In this document: positions 16,741 through 25,199 of the stretch, piece after piece
Numbering within the stretch: position 1 is the stretch's first letter
Layout of the letters: each line of letters starts with the position of its first letter
Source of the DNA: Variovorax ginsengisoli
Lineage (GTDB): Bacteria; Pseudomonadota; Gammaproteobacteria; Burkholderiales; Burkholderiaceae_C
Assembly: GCF_030811835.1 (NCBI RefSeq)
Contig: NZ_JAUSRO010000010.1
Span: forward strand, 62,001 to 126,000
Reading direction: 5' to 3'
Length of the DNA stretch: 64,000 bases
Notes under the pieces: model-generated
Told to the model about the DNA's origin: nothing
Seen by the model: the letters and a program-made list of their open reading frames with translations, nothing else
The model's database searches: none
Translations under genes and position numbers: made by a program

Positions 16741-18966
16741 ATGACCACACTTCAACTGCACAGCGGCGACGATGGCGTCGCGCTCATCGAGATCAACCTG
16801 ACCGACCGGCCGATGAACGTGCTGACGCCGGAACTGATCGCCGACCTGGCCCAGGCGGTGGAGCAGGTGGCGTCGTCGCCCGACATTCGCGGGGCCATCC
16901 TGACGTCCGGCAAGCCGGGCGGCTTCGTGGCGGGCGCCGACATCAAGGGCTTGCTCGCGCTGTTCGACACGGGTCCGATTGCGCCGGCGCAGGGCGCGGC
17001 GGTCGGCGAGGCCTTCGGCCGCCTGGCCCGCCGCATCGAGACCTGCGGCAAGCCGTTCGCCGCCGCACTCGAGGGCCTGGCACTGGGCGGCGGGCTGGAA
17101 CTGGCGCTGGCCTGCCACCACCGCGTGCTGGTCGACCTTCCCAAGGCGGTGGTCGGCCTGCCCGAGGTCGGACTGGGCCTGCTGCCCGCGGGCGGCGGCA
17201 CCCAGCGCCTGCCGCGCCTGATCGGCATCGAGAAGGCGCTGGGCCTGCTGCTCACGGGCCGGCACGTGCGCCCCGCCGAGGCGCTCAAGCTGGGCATCGT
17301 CCACGCGCTCGCGGCGCCGGGCGAGGTCGTCGATGCGGCGCGCGGGTGGCTGCTGGCGCAGCCGAGCGCGGTGCAGCCGTGGGACGCCAAGGGCTTCCGG
17401 GTGCCGGGCGGCGTCGGGCCGACGGCGCCGCATGCGAGCCGCAGCTTCACCGCCGGTACCACGCTGCTGGCAGGCCAGACCCAGCGCAACCTCCCCGCGC
17501 CGCTGGCCATCCTGTCCTGTGTCTACGAGGGCACGCAGTTGCCGCTGGACGTGGGGCTGCGCCTGGAGCGCAAGTATTTCGGGCGCCTGCTGGCGGACCC
17601 GGTGGCGCGCAACCTGATGCGCACGATGTTCGTCAACAAGGGGCGGCTGGACAAGCTGGCCAACCGCCCGGCCGGTGTGCCCCTGTCCAAGGTGCGCAAG
17701 CTCGGCGTGCTGGGCGCCGGCATGATGGGCGCCGGTGTCGCGCACGTGGCGGCGGGCGTCGGCATCGAGGTGGTGCTGCTCGACAGCACGCTGGCCCAGG
17801 CCGAGCGTGGCAAGGCGCATGCGGCGCGCCAGCTCGACAAGGCGATCGAGCGCAAGAAGAGCACGCGCGAACAGGCCGATGCCGTGCTGGCGCGCATCCT
17901 GCCTACGCAGGACTACGCCGATCTGGCAGGCTGCGACTTCGTGGTCGAGGCCGTGTACGAGAGCCGTGAGGTGAAGACCGACGTGACGCGCCGCGCCGCC
18001 GCCGTGCTGCCGACCACGGTCGTCTTCGGCAGCAATACCTCGACGCTGCCGATCACCGGCTTGGCGCAGGCGTTCGACCGCCCGGCAGACTTCATCGGTG
18101 TCCATTTCTTCTCCCCGGTCGAGCGCATGCCGCTGATCGAACTGATCCGCGGCGAGCAGACGAGCGACGCCACGCTGGCACGGGCGCTCGACCTGGTGGC
18201 GCAACTCAAAAAGACGCCGATCGTCGTCAACGACAGCCGCGGCTTCTTTACCAGCCGCGTCTTCGGCACCTTCGTCAAGGAAGGCATCGCCATGCTGCAG
18301 GAGGGCGTGCTGCCTGCGCTGATCGAGAACGCTGCGCGCCAGGCCGGCATGCCGGTGGGGCCACTGGCGGTCGTCGACGAGGTGTCGCTGGACATCACGC
18401 TCAAGGTCTATGCCCAGTGGCAGGCCGACGGCGTGCAGCCGCCCTACGAGCCTGCCCTGTCGATCGATGCCACGCGCCGGATGGTCGAACAGCTCGGCCG
18501 CAAGGGCAAGGCCGCAGGCGCCGGCTTCTACGAGTACCCCGAGGGCGGCCGCAAGTTCCTCTGGCCCGAGCTGGCCACGCATTGGCCACCGGCGGCGCAG
18601 CAGCCCGCGGTGGATGAGCTCAAGCGCCGCTTCCTCACCATCCAGGCGCTGGAAGGTGCGCGCTGCGTCGAGGAGGGCGTGGTGCTCGACCCGGCGGATG
18701 CGGACGTCGGCTCGATCTTCGGCATCGGTTATCCCGCGTGGACCGGCGGCGTGCTGTCGTACATCGAGAGCGTGGGCCTGCAGGCCTTCGTCGCGCAGAG
18801 CGTGCAACTGGCCGAGCGGCACGGCGAGCGCTACAGGCCGTCGCCGTGGCTGATCGCGCGCGGAGGGCGGGCAACTGTTTCATCCGCCCCTGGCCGTGGC
18901 GGCCTGAACGCCTTGCAAATCAGCCAAGCGAAAGCTCATCCGCCATCGAGTAAACTGCATTTGTAA
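16741..18966 (+). CDS. FadB/FadJ-type hydratase/3-hydroxyacyl-CoA dehydrogenase, tail shifted
   Basis: A two-enzyme beta-oxidation protein of 741 residues as read. The N-terminal crotonase domain has [26 protein letters not shown] and the catalytic-Glu region [20 protein letters not shown]. The NAD domain begins at [16 protein letters not shown] (about residue 322), with [10 protein letters not shown] and catalytic His in [13 protein letters not shown]. The start is the ATG at 16741; an ATG at 16708 is possible. The last 37 codons look wrong. After WLIAR the frame gives a tail with no family likeness, while shifting the frame gives [15 protein letters not shown] and a stop at 18907. The shift coincides with a CG dinucleotide run at 18855-18862. 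Confidence 0.9.
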   Translation: MTTLQLHSGDDGVALIEINLTDRPMNVLTPELIADLAQAVEQVASSPDIRGAILTSGKPGGFVAGADIKGLLALFDTGPIAPAQGAAVGEAFGRLARRIETCGKPFAAALEGLALGGGLELALACHHRVLVDLPKAVVGLPEVGLGLLPAGGGTQRLPRLIGIEKALGLLLTGRHVRPAEALKLGIVHALAAPGEVVDAARGWLLAQPSAVQPWDAKGFRVPGGVGPTAPHASRSFTAGTTLLAGQTQRNLPAPLAILSCVYEGTQLPLDVGLRLERKYFGRLLADPVARNLMRTMFVNKGRLDKLANRPAGVPLSKVRKLGVLGAGMMGAGVAHVAAGVGIEVVLLDSTLAQAERGKAHAARQLDKAIERKKSTREQADAVLARILPTQDYADLAGCDFVVEAVYESREVKTDVTRRAAAVLPTTVVFGSNTSTLPITGLAQAFDRPADFIGVHFFSPVERMPLIELIRGEQTSDATLARALDLVAQLKKTPIVVNDSRGFFTSRVFGTFVKEGIAMLQEGVLPALIENAARQAGMPVGPLAVVDEVSLDITLKVYAQWQADGVQPPYEPALSIDATRRMVEQLGRKGKAAGAGFYEYPEGGRKFLWPELATHWPPAAQQPAVDELKRRFLTIQALEGARCVEEGVVLDPADADVGSIFGIGYPAWTGGVLSYIESVGLQAFVAQSVQLAERHGERYRPSPWLIARGGRATVSSAPGRGGLNALQISQAKAHPPSSKLHL

Positions 18967-19013
18967 CAAGTTGCGTCAAAATGTCAACGCAGGAGCCAGT
19001 TTGGTATTTTTTC

Positions 19014-19036
19014 CTTTGCGCCAGCTTGGCGCAAAG
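19014..19036 (+). promoter_or_regulatory. 10-bp stem-loop in the lipoprotein leader
   Basis: CTTTGCGCCA (19014-19023) pairs perfectly with TGGCGCAAAG (19027-19036) around GCT. It lies just upstream of the GAAGGA ribosome-binding site of the lipoprotein gene. A run of six T precedes the stem instead of following it, so it is not a + strand intrinsic terminator. It may shape the 5' leader of the mRNA. Confidence 0.45.
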
Positions 19037-19058
19037 TCTAACTTTGAAGGAATTCAAC

Positions 19059-19364
19059 ATGAAAAAAATCCTTTTGCTCCTGGCGAGCGGAACCGCAATG
19101 CTGTTGATGGGCTGCGCGGCAGTTCCGGGAGCCAAGGAAGGCGAAGTGGCTCCCAAAATATCGAAATACGGGGATGAACTTCGGTGGGACAACGTGGGCT
19201 CTTTCGGGCCCGTTCCCCCCGCGCTCGCGATGACGGCGGCTGCCGACTGCGCGACGCTCAATAAAGCGGACACCAAGTATGTGGCGACGGGATACCATTC
19301 CAAGGCACTGGACTTGAACGGCAAACCGTTCCCGGGTGGTGGCTATTTCTGCACGAAGCAGTAG
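19059..19364 (+). CDS. Small lipoprotein, function unknown
   Basis: A 101-residue protein with a classical lipoprotein signal: MKKILLLLASGTAMLLMGC, lipobox LMGC with lipidated C19. The mature part is short and polar, with two further cysteines (DCATLN and GGYFCTKQ at the extreme end) that could form a disulfide. Start is the ATG at 19059 with GAAGGA about 8 nt upstream; an in-frame ATG at 18981 would bury the signal peptide. The gene is lower in GC than its neighbours and stands alone between the FadB gene and the convergent T6SS operon. It is too short and not of the right pattern for TssJ. No family recognised. Confidence 0.8.
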   Translation: MKKILLLLASGTAMLLMGCAAVPGAKEGEVAPKISKYGDELRWDNVGSFGPVPPALAMTAAADCATLNKADTKYVATGYHSKALDLNGKPFPGGGYFCTKQ

Positions 19365-19520
19365 TTCGACGTTCGATGCCGCGCTGAAGAATTTGCGAGT
19401 TGCTCAGCGCGGGTACGGTAGTTTGCCAAAGCAAGATGACCTGGTTGACTCGACATCGTCCGTTCTCAACTGCGACGATGCAGTCAGCAAACCCAATGGC
19501 GCTGATGAGGATCAGAGAGA

Positions 19521-19550
19521 ATAATTAACATAAATAAAGTTGTATTTATG
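19521..19550 (-). terminator. AT-rich stem-loop downstream of the T6SS kinase gene
   Basis: CATAAATA (19529-19536) pairs perfectly with TATTTATG (19543-19550) around AAGTTG. Read on the - strand it is followed by TTAATTATT, about 60 nt past the kinase stop at 19612. The stem is AT-only and so weak. It is the best candidate for the end of the T6SS transcript. The rest of 19365-19611 shows nothing recognisable. Confidence 0.4.
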
Positions 19551-19611
19551 ATTTGAAGCTCAGTGCGAGCGGGGGCTGGCGTCCATTGGCATAAGTGCCG
19601 CCCGTGCCGCC

Positions 19612-21102
19612 TCACGCCAGCGCCGCCAGTTCGCGCTGCAAGCCGGCACGATCACCTTCGGCTGCGGCTTCCACCAGCAGTTGCACGAAACGGTTGCGGT
19701 CGCCCAGGCACTGGTCGCCCGCGCGTTTCACAACCACCCTGGCGATGGGCCCCAGGTGGCGCACCATGACCTGCAGGGCGCGGGCCCTGAAGTCTTCGCT
19801 CAGCACAGCGGCCATGGGCGTCGGTGCCAGCGTGCCCGGCAGCTGCGTGGCGCCGCCTGTCGGCCGGGCCTGGCTGGGTGCGGCGCCCAGAGCGCTGCCC
19901 AGGGGCTGGGCCTGGCTGCCGGCGGTGGCAGTGCTCATGAAGGCCTGGCGGCGGCCGGATTCGAGGATGTGCACCGATACCGCGGTGGCCAGGCTCACCA
20001 CATCGTTGCAGCTGCCGGCCGCCTGTCGCACCATCAGTCGCGCCATGGGGCCGATGTGGCTGGCCAGCGCACGTTCGATGCGGCTGAGCTCTTGCGGGTC
20101 CCAGCCCGTCGGTACGGCGGCCGTTCGCATCGAGGTGCTGGCTGCCGTCACCGCGCTGGGTGGTCGCGCGGGTGGCGTTGCCCTTGCCGCCACGTCCACG
20201 GCGCCAGCCCATTGGCCTGGTGCCACGATCACGGTGGCATCGCTGCCGCCCGCCGGTGGCGCCACCGCAGCGCCGGCGCCGCTGGCGATGTGGAGCAGGG
20301 CCTGGCGCATCTCCTGGGCGCTGGTGAAGCGCTGTGCTGGCAGCTTGGCCATGGCACGCGCCACGATCGCGTCGTAGGCGGCGGGCCGGCGGCCTTCGCT
20401 CACCACGCTGGGTGCCGGGGGATGCTCGTTCAGGATCTTGTACATGATCACCTCGGCACTGCCGCTGAAAGCAGGCCGGCCGGTGAGCAGGCGATACAGC
20501 AGCACGCCGCAGGCGAAGAGGTCCGCGCGGTGGTCGACGCCTTCGCCCATGTATTGCTCGGGTGCCATGTAGCCCGGTGTGCCGATCATCGAGGAGACCT
20601 GGGTCAGCCCGGCATGCTCGATGCGGGCGATGCCGAAATCGGTCAGCTTGACCTGGCCGGAAGCGGTGAGGATCAGGTTGGCGGGCTTGATGTCTCGGTG
20701 CCAGACGCCGTGCGCGTGGGCCACCGCCAGTGCGCCGAGCAACTGCTCCATGATGCGCACCACCTGTGCTTCGTCGAGGAGGGGCGTGCCGGCCAGTACC
20801 TCGTCGAGGTTACGGCCCAACACGAACTCCATGGCGATGTAGGCGGCGCTGTCGTCCTCGCCGAACTCATAGATCGCCACCACGCCCGGATGTGCGATGC
20901 GGCCGACCGCCTGGGCCTCGTTGCGGAACCGCGCGGCGATGGAATCCTGGGCCTCGTTGTCGCCCAACAGCTCCTTGTGGATGACCTTGATGGCCACCGG
21001 CCGGTGGATGTGCGGGTCAAAGCCCTTGTAGACGACCCCCATCGCGCCGCGACCCAGGACCTCCGATATCGTGTACTTGCCGATGCGCTCTGGAACTGCC
21101 AT
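19612..21102 (-). CDS. T6SS-linked Ser/Thr protein kinase, PpkA-like
   Basis: A 496-residue Hanks-type kinase. The kinase domain fills about residues 9-270: P-loop GRGAMG, AIKVIHK, catalytic HRDIKPAN, DFGIARIE, and GTPGYMAPEQY. There is no transmembrane segment. A Pro/Ala-rich linker follows, then two copies of a roughly 40-residue helical unit: ALASHIGPMARLMVRQAAGS and ALQVMVRHLGPIARVVVKRA. Each is followed by a conserved Cys or short helix. It is the last gene of the T6SS operon, which also encodes a PP2C phosphatase and an FHA protein. In other species such a kinase-phosphatase-FHA set gates T6SS firing by threonine phosphorylation. The adjacent heme protein may feed it a signal. Confidence 0.93.
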   Translation of the reverse strand: MAVPERIGKYTISEVLGRGAMGVVYKGFDPHIHRPVAIKVIHKELLGDNEAQDSIAARFRNEAQAVGRIAHPGVVAIYEFGEDDSAAYIAMEFVLGRNLDEVLAGTPLLDEAQVVRIMEQLLGALAVAHAHGVWHRDIKPANLILTASGQVKLTDFGIARIEHAGLTQVSSMIGTPGYMAPEQYMGEGVDHRADLFACGVLLYRLLTGRPAFSGSAEVIMYKILNEHPPAPSVVSEGRRPAAYDAIVARAMAKLPAQRFTSAQEMRQALLHIASGAGAAVAPPAGGSDATVIVAPGQWAGAVDVAARATPPARPPSAVTAASTSMRTAAVPTGWDPQELSRIERALASHIGPMARLMVRQAAGSCNDVVSLATAVSVHILESGRRQAFMSTATAGSQAQPLGSALGAAPSQARPTGGATQLPGTLAPTPMAAVLSEDFRARALQVMVRHLGPIARVVVKRAGDQCLGDRNRFVQLLVEAAAEGDRAGLQRELAALA

Positions 21103-21130
21103 GGGGTGATGTCAACTTGTCCGTGCGCTC

Positions 21131-22000
21131 TCAGGCTTCGAGCATTTTCATGGCCTGGTCCAGGCTCTTGCGCATGCGCCCGAAGGACTCGGACAGCACG
21201 CCGATTTCGTCTTTCGACTTCACTTCGAACTCGGGTGCTTCTTCACCCAACGACACCTTGTCGGCGATGCCGGACAGCCGCGTCACCGGCTGGATGACCA
21301 GCTTCCAGAGCATGAAGTTGAGCGCCGCGCCGATCAGCAGGAAGACCGTGGCGAGCACGCCGGCGACCACCAGCAAGGCTTGGTCGGCGCGGCGCATCGG
21401 CACCGTCATCGGAACCGAGACCACCTGCGCGCCCATGACCTCGTTGAGCCTCCAGCCGAAGCCGTTGGAAGGCCCGTAGCGGTCCACCAGCGTCTTGGGC
21501 GCCATGTCCGGCGTGGTGTGGCAGGACATGCAGGCCGGGTTGGTGATGCGGATCGGCCGGGCGATGTAGAGAGAGGTGCCGGTCGGCGTCTCGCGCTGGC
21601 CGATGAATTCCTTCATGTCGGGCGTCTTGATGAATTGGTTCACCACATCCTCTTCCCATGCGACGGCCTTGTCGCGCGGATTGGTCGGATTGAGCATGGC
21701 CGACTTGAAGCTGTACTCCGGATAGGTCTTCTGCAGTGTCTCCAGCACTTCGGCGGCCGAATAGGCCGGCACCGACTGCGGCAGGAAGGTGTATTTCATC
21801 TGCGTTTCGAGCAGCGGCTTGATCTGGTTGGCGGTATAGGCGCTCACCGCGTTGGCCTTCTCGATGAGCAGGCGTGCGCGATCGGCCACCTCGTCGGTCG
21901 CAGCCTTCTGCAGCAGGGTCCGCGCGACGAGGCTGGAGCCAGCCAGCCCCACGAGGAAGACCAGCAGGAAGATCAGGTTGAACTTGAGGAGCAGTTTCAT
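21131..22000 (-). CDS. DUF3365 heme-binding membrane protein with HAMP domain
   Basis: A 289-residue protein. An N-terminal membrane helix (FNLIFLLVFLVGLAGSSLVA) is followed by a periplasmic domain of about 170 residues containing CMSCH, a c-type heme attachment motif. This arrangement is typical of the DUF3365/Tll0287-like domain. A second helix (LLVVAGVLATVFLLIGAALN) leads into a cytoplasmic HAMP domain (VIQPVTRLSGIADKVSLGE), and the protein then stops. There is no kinase, cyclase or chemoreceptor output domain. The gene lies 28 bp upstream of the Ser/Thr kinase gene, so the HAMP output could act on that kinase. Redox or gas sensing is inferred. Confidence 0.88.
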   Translation of the reverse strand: MKLLLKFNLIFLLVFLVGLAGSSLVARTLLQKAATDEVADRARLLIEKANAVSAYTANQIKPLLETQMKYTFLPQSVPAYSAAEVLETLQKTYPEYSFKSAMLNPTNPRDKAVAWEEDVVNQFIKTPDMKEFIGQRETPTGTSLYIARPIRITNPACMSCHTTPDMAPKTLVDRYGPSNGFGWRLNEVMGAQVVSVPMTVPMRRADQALLVVAGVLATVFLLIGAALNFMLWKLVIQPVTRLSGIADKVSLGEEAPEFEVKSKDEIGVLSESFGRMRKSLDQAMKMLEA

Positions 22001-22022
22001 GGTGTGGGTCGTCGTTGGATTC

Positions 22023-22907
22023 TTAAGGGGCGGTGTGTTTGGGGCGGGGCGGGAACAGGACGGGCTCCCATTCCGGATGCGCTTTCATGTCGGCGACCAG
22101 TCCACGGCGGAATTCCGCATCCTTGGTCAGCGGACGCCAGCGCGCCAGATAGGCGCGGCGCAAGGACGGCGAATCGACATCGAGCCAGGGCTGGGCGTCG
22201 GCATAGGCCAGCGGCGCCAGCAGTTTCGGTTCGAGCGGATGGTCCTGGAACTTTGCCGCGCGCGCGGGCAGGGCGTCGACAAAGGCGCGTGGCAGGGCGG
22301 ACACGAAGGTCTGCGTCGGGCGGTTGCTGAGCTCGGCTTTGGCATCGACGCCGTTGCCCAGGCTGAGCAGTTCGCCCGACGCCAGGGTCTGGACGGACGC
22401 CGGAGCGCCGCCGCGCCGCACACCCGATTCGCCGGCTTCCGCGAAGACCCGGGCGCCGTCCGGCTGCACCCAAAGTATCAGGGTGCCGCCGGTGGTCGAC
22501 ACATCCAGGGGCGATGCCGCCACCGTGGCCTTCACCCCCTTGGGCGCGCTCAGCTTCAGCCAGCCGTTGAGCAGGTAGAGGCAGGCGCCGGCGCGTTCGC
22601 CGGGCAGCCGCGGTGAGATCAGGGCCCGACTGCCGGGGCCGAGCGCGAGGCTCAATCCGTCCGGCAGCTCGATGCGCGCCAGGCGCGCCCCAGCCGGCAC
22701 CTCGATCACGTCATCGGGCCGCAGCATGACCCCTTCTGCAAGAGCGAACTTGCCGGTCTCACGCAGAAGGAAGGCGCTGCCATCCAGGATGGTCAGCAGG
22801 CCCGACGATGGCGCTGCCGGCGCGGCACCTGCCAGGCCCGACCACAGCGCCATGGACATGGCCAGCGGCTGGAGGATGCGACGGCGTAGAAAGAACATGA
22901 GGGGCAT
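22023..22907 (-). CDS. FecR-domain periplasmic protein
   Basis: A 294-residue protein with an N-terminal signal or anchor segment (about residues 8-30). A FecR-like beta domain follows: LLTILDGSAFLLRETGKFAL, RLARIELPDGLSLALGPGSR and LYLLNGWLKLSAPKG, with a TTGGTLILWV segment. The C-terminal 100 residues are rich in Pro and Trp and end LFPPRPKHTAP. It overlaps the stop of the TssBC-like gene by 1 nt. FecR domains usually bind in the periplasm and pass signals inward, but no sigma factor is nearby. Beside a heme sensor and kinase it may be a periplasmic partner of that module. Role inferred from position only. Confidence 0.8.
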   Translation of the reverse strand: MPLMFFLRRRILQPLAMSMALWSGLAGAAPAAPSSGLLTILDGSAFLLRETGKFALAEGVMLRPDDVIEVPAGARLARIELPDGLSLALGPGSRALISPRLPGERAGACLYLLNGWLKLSAPKGVKATVAASPLDVSTTGGTLILWVQPDGARVFAEAGESGVRRGGAPASVQTLASGELLSLGNGVDAKAELSNRPTQTFVSALPRAFVDALPARAAKFQDHPLEPKLLAPLAYADAQPWLDVDSPSLRRAYLARWRPLTKDAEFRRGLVADMKAHPEWEPVLFPPRPKHTAP

Positions 22908-24454
22908 CAGGATCCATCCAGTGAAGCAAGCAGCGCCTGGAGGTCGGGGTCCATACCGATGCTCGCGCGGCTGTCGCTGGCGGCCTTTCGCGGCGCGCCT
23001 GGGCTGCTCGCCAGGTCGTCGCCGTTGATGGCCTGCAGGTCGGACAGGCGCACCAGCGGCTCGCCCTTGCGCGCCATCACGGCGTTGATGCCGAAGTCGC
23101 GAAGCAGCGCTGCGGCGTCGGTGTTCACCATGCGTTCGGTGCAGGGCAGGGCGATGGTGTCACCTTGCTTGTCGATCAAGCAGTGGAAGGGCAGGTCGCC
23201 GATGGTCAGTGGGACGTCGCGCGTGGCCAGCACACTCACGGCCAACAGCGCCGGATGGCCCCAGAGCATGCCGCGCAGGCCGGCGGCAGCGTCGAATTCC
23301 TCGAAAGCGAAGCTGGAGATCGGGTCGCTCTTCTTGCCGTACGGATGGCGCAGCAGAAAGCGAGGCGTCATGAGCGCCAGGAAGGAGGCATCGGGCATGT
23401 CCTTCAGGGCGGTGAAGGCCTCGCGGACTCGCCGCTGCGGTGGCTCGCGGCGGTCGGTGAAGGCGTCCGGTGCGATGGCTGTGATGAAGGGCGCCTGGGC
23501 ATGTGCGGCCACCCGGGCCGCGCGGCCCAGCAGTTCGGCGTGCGACGGCGTGGCTTCAAAGCGGTAGCAGGCAGCGATGTACGCATAGCCGCCATCGGCC
23601 TCTTCGGCCTGCGTGGCGACCAGTTGCCGGTACAGGCCGGAGTCAGCCAGGTCATCGACGCCGCTGAGGTCGGCGGCCAGCTCCTCGGCGCTGATGTCGA
23701 TCAGGTGGACTTGCAGCTGGTGGCTGGTCTCCAGGCGGCGCAGCAGGAAATCGACCCCGCGCCACAGCGACTCCACGTTCTGGAAGTCGGGCTGGTGCAG
23801 CACGGCGCGCATGGCGTCGGCCAGGGCTTGATCGACGCTTGCGATCAGCGCATCCTTGTTGGGTGCGGCAGCAGCAACCACGAACGGGCTGACGATGCGG
23901 CGCAGCAGGGCGCCGATCAAGACGTCCTCGCTCCGGGCCGCTGGCTGGGCACGTCCGGTGAGGCGGGCGAAGTCGTCCAGGTTGGCGCCAGCCGAGAGCG
24001 CCCCGCCCTTGGCATGGCTGCGCATAGCGATCGGCGATGCGGCGGCATCGGTGTCCAGGCCCCAGTCCTTCATCTCGGCCGCGGCGGCGGCGAAGGTTGC
24101 GGTGTGGTCGAGGCGTTTGCGCAGCGAGGCCAGCGCCGAAAAAATCTCCAGATCGCGGTACAGCGCGTCGGGATGGAACGACTCCATTTCCGACACCGTC
24201 ACTTGCACCGGTGCGCCACTCCGGCCCAGGGGCAAGGTCATTTTCAGCTGCAGGCGCGACAGGGCGTCTTCGAGCGTGTCGAACTCCACCTGCTGCGGCT
24301 TGCGTCGGGCCAGGGCCGCACCGGTCTCCAGCCGGCCGGCCAGAGCGCCGCCGCCGAAGTCGCCGAGGATGGCGATGCGCAGCGGGCGCTTGGGGTTCCA
24401 GGTTGTTGCGGGCAGGCCGATGCCGCCGAAATTGGGTGTCCAGTCAATGGTCAT
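22907..24454 (-). CDS. TssB-TssC-like fusion (sheath paralogue)
   Basis: About 515 residues. The first 140 resemble TssB: WNPKRPLRIAILGDFGGG, a VEFDTLEDALSRL strand-helix and PVQVTVSEMESFHPDALYRD. From about residue 180 the sequence is TssC-like: LIGALLRRIVSPF, HQPDFQNVESLWRGVDFLL, HAQAPFITAIAPDAF, LMTPRFLLRHPYGKKSD, and a late PLVRLSDLQAIN. Canonical tssB and tssC lie 25 kb upstream in the operon, so this is a second sheath-like copy in one chain. Start is the ATG at 24454, overlapping tagF by 11 nt. It could cap, seed or replace part of the sheath, or be an accessory that no longer polymerises. Confidence 0.82.
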   Translation of the reverse strand: MTIDWTPNFGGIGLPATTWNPKRPLRIAILGDFGGGALAGRLETGAALARRKPQQVEFDTLEDALSRLQLKMTLPLGRSGAPVQVTVSEMESFHPDALYRDLEIFSALASLRKRLDHTATFAAAAAEMKDWGLDTDAAASPIAMRSHAKGGALSAGANLDDFARLTGRAQPAARSEDVLIGALLRRIVSPFVVAAAAPNKDALIASVDQALADAMRAVLHQPDFQNVESLWRGVDFLLRRLETSHQLQVHLIDISAEELAADLSGVDDLADSGLYRQLVATQAEEADGGYAYIAACYRFEATPSHAELLGRAARVAAHAQAPFITAIAPDAFTDRREPPQRRVREAFTALKDMPDASFLALMTPRFLLRHPYGKKSDPISSFAFEEFDAAAGLRGMLWGHPALLAVSVLATRDVPLTIGDLPFHCLIDKQGDTIALPCTERMVNTDAAALLRDFGINAVMARKGEPLVRLSDLQAINGDDLASSPGAPRKAASDSRASIGMDPDLQALLASLDGS

Positions 24455-25178
24455 GGGCGCTTGTGCTTGTGAGGGTGGCAACGGGCAAAAGAGGGGCGGC
24501 AGCCGCTGCCGAAGTGCCGCTGACGAGTTGACGGAAAGCGGCGCCGCAGGGCAGGCCGCGTTCGGTGTGGATCTGGGTGCGGCCTGCGGCATCGGGCCTG
24601 AGCCAGAGCGTCATGCCCGGTGGCTGGGCGTGCAGGTCGATGCCGGCGATGGGTCCGTCGGCGGGATCCTCCGAGGGGGGCCAGGTACCAGTGCCGATGA
24701 GCGCAGATTCGAGTTGATCGATCGTCCAGTCGTCGTTCAGCGCATCGAGGGCGATGTCGTCGAGCCGCTGCAGCCAGCGCAGCATCCACTCGGTGGTGCC
24801 ACCATCGCCGGGCAGCGGGCTCAGCGGCTGGGCCAGGGTGAGGGGGAAGTAGCGGCCGACCCGGTCCACCGAGGGCATGAGCACGCCGGCCCAGGCCGTT
24901 TGGCCGCAGGCGCCGGGCAGAACGCTGGGCATCAGGATGAAGCGCCAGCTCGGCGCGGCCAGGTATTCATCCAGCCAGGTGTCGGGCGCGTCGTGCCGCC
25001 ATGACGCGATGCCTTGGGCCAGCCAGGCGTCCCAGGCTTCCACAAAGTCAGGCCCCAGCCGGCGCGAGGCGAAGTCGCCCAGGCTCGGCAGTTTGCCGTA
25101 CCAGCCCACCGCTGCGGCTTTGGACTCGGGTGCGGGTTCGAGCGGCAACATGGCGATGCGTGCAATTGAGGGTTCCAT
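24444..25178 (-). CDS. tagF: T6SS accessory protein TagF
   Basis: A 244-residue cytoplasmic protein. The N-terminal VGWYGKLPSLGDFASRRL and the following AWDAWLAQGIA and SWRFILMPSVL segments are diagnostic for TagF/SciT (DUF2094). TagF is a post-translational repressor of T6SS assembly, acting in some species through the FHA protein. The gene follows tssM by 21 bp. The C-terminal 80 residues, with LHAQPPGMTLWLRPD, are less conserved and end in a low-complexity Ala/Thr stretch. A separate PP2C gene exists upstream, so TagF is not fused to the phosphatase as it is in some organisms. Confidence 0.93.
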   Translation of the reverse strand: MEPSIARIAMLPLEPAPESKAAAVGWYGKLPSLGDFASRRLGPDFVEAWDAWLAQGIASWRHDAPDTWLDEYLAAPSWRFILMPSVLPGACGQTAWAGVLMPSVDRVGRYFPLTLAQPLSPLPGDGGTTEWMLRWLQRLDDIALDALNDDWTIDQLESALIGTGTWPPSEDPADGPIAGIDLHAQPPGMTLWLRPDAAGRTQIHTERGLPCGAAFRQLVSGTSAAAAAPLLPVATLTSTSAHDH

Positions 25179-25199
25179 ACGGCTCCGGGCGCGTGCGCC

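Noticed and set aside
19059..19364. The small lipoprotein as the missing TssJ
   Set aside because: It is on the opposite strand, only about 82 residues when mature, and lacks the TssJ beta-sandwich pattern.
19336..19524. Possible 62-residue ORF after the lipoprotein gene
   Set aside because: Its start lies inside the lipoprotein gene, there is no ribosome-binding site, and the product resembles nothing.
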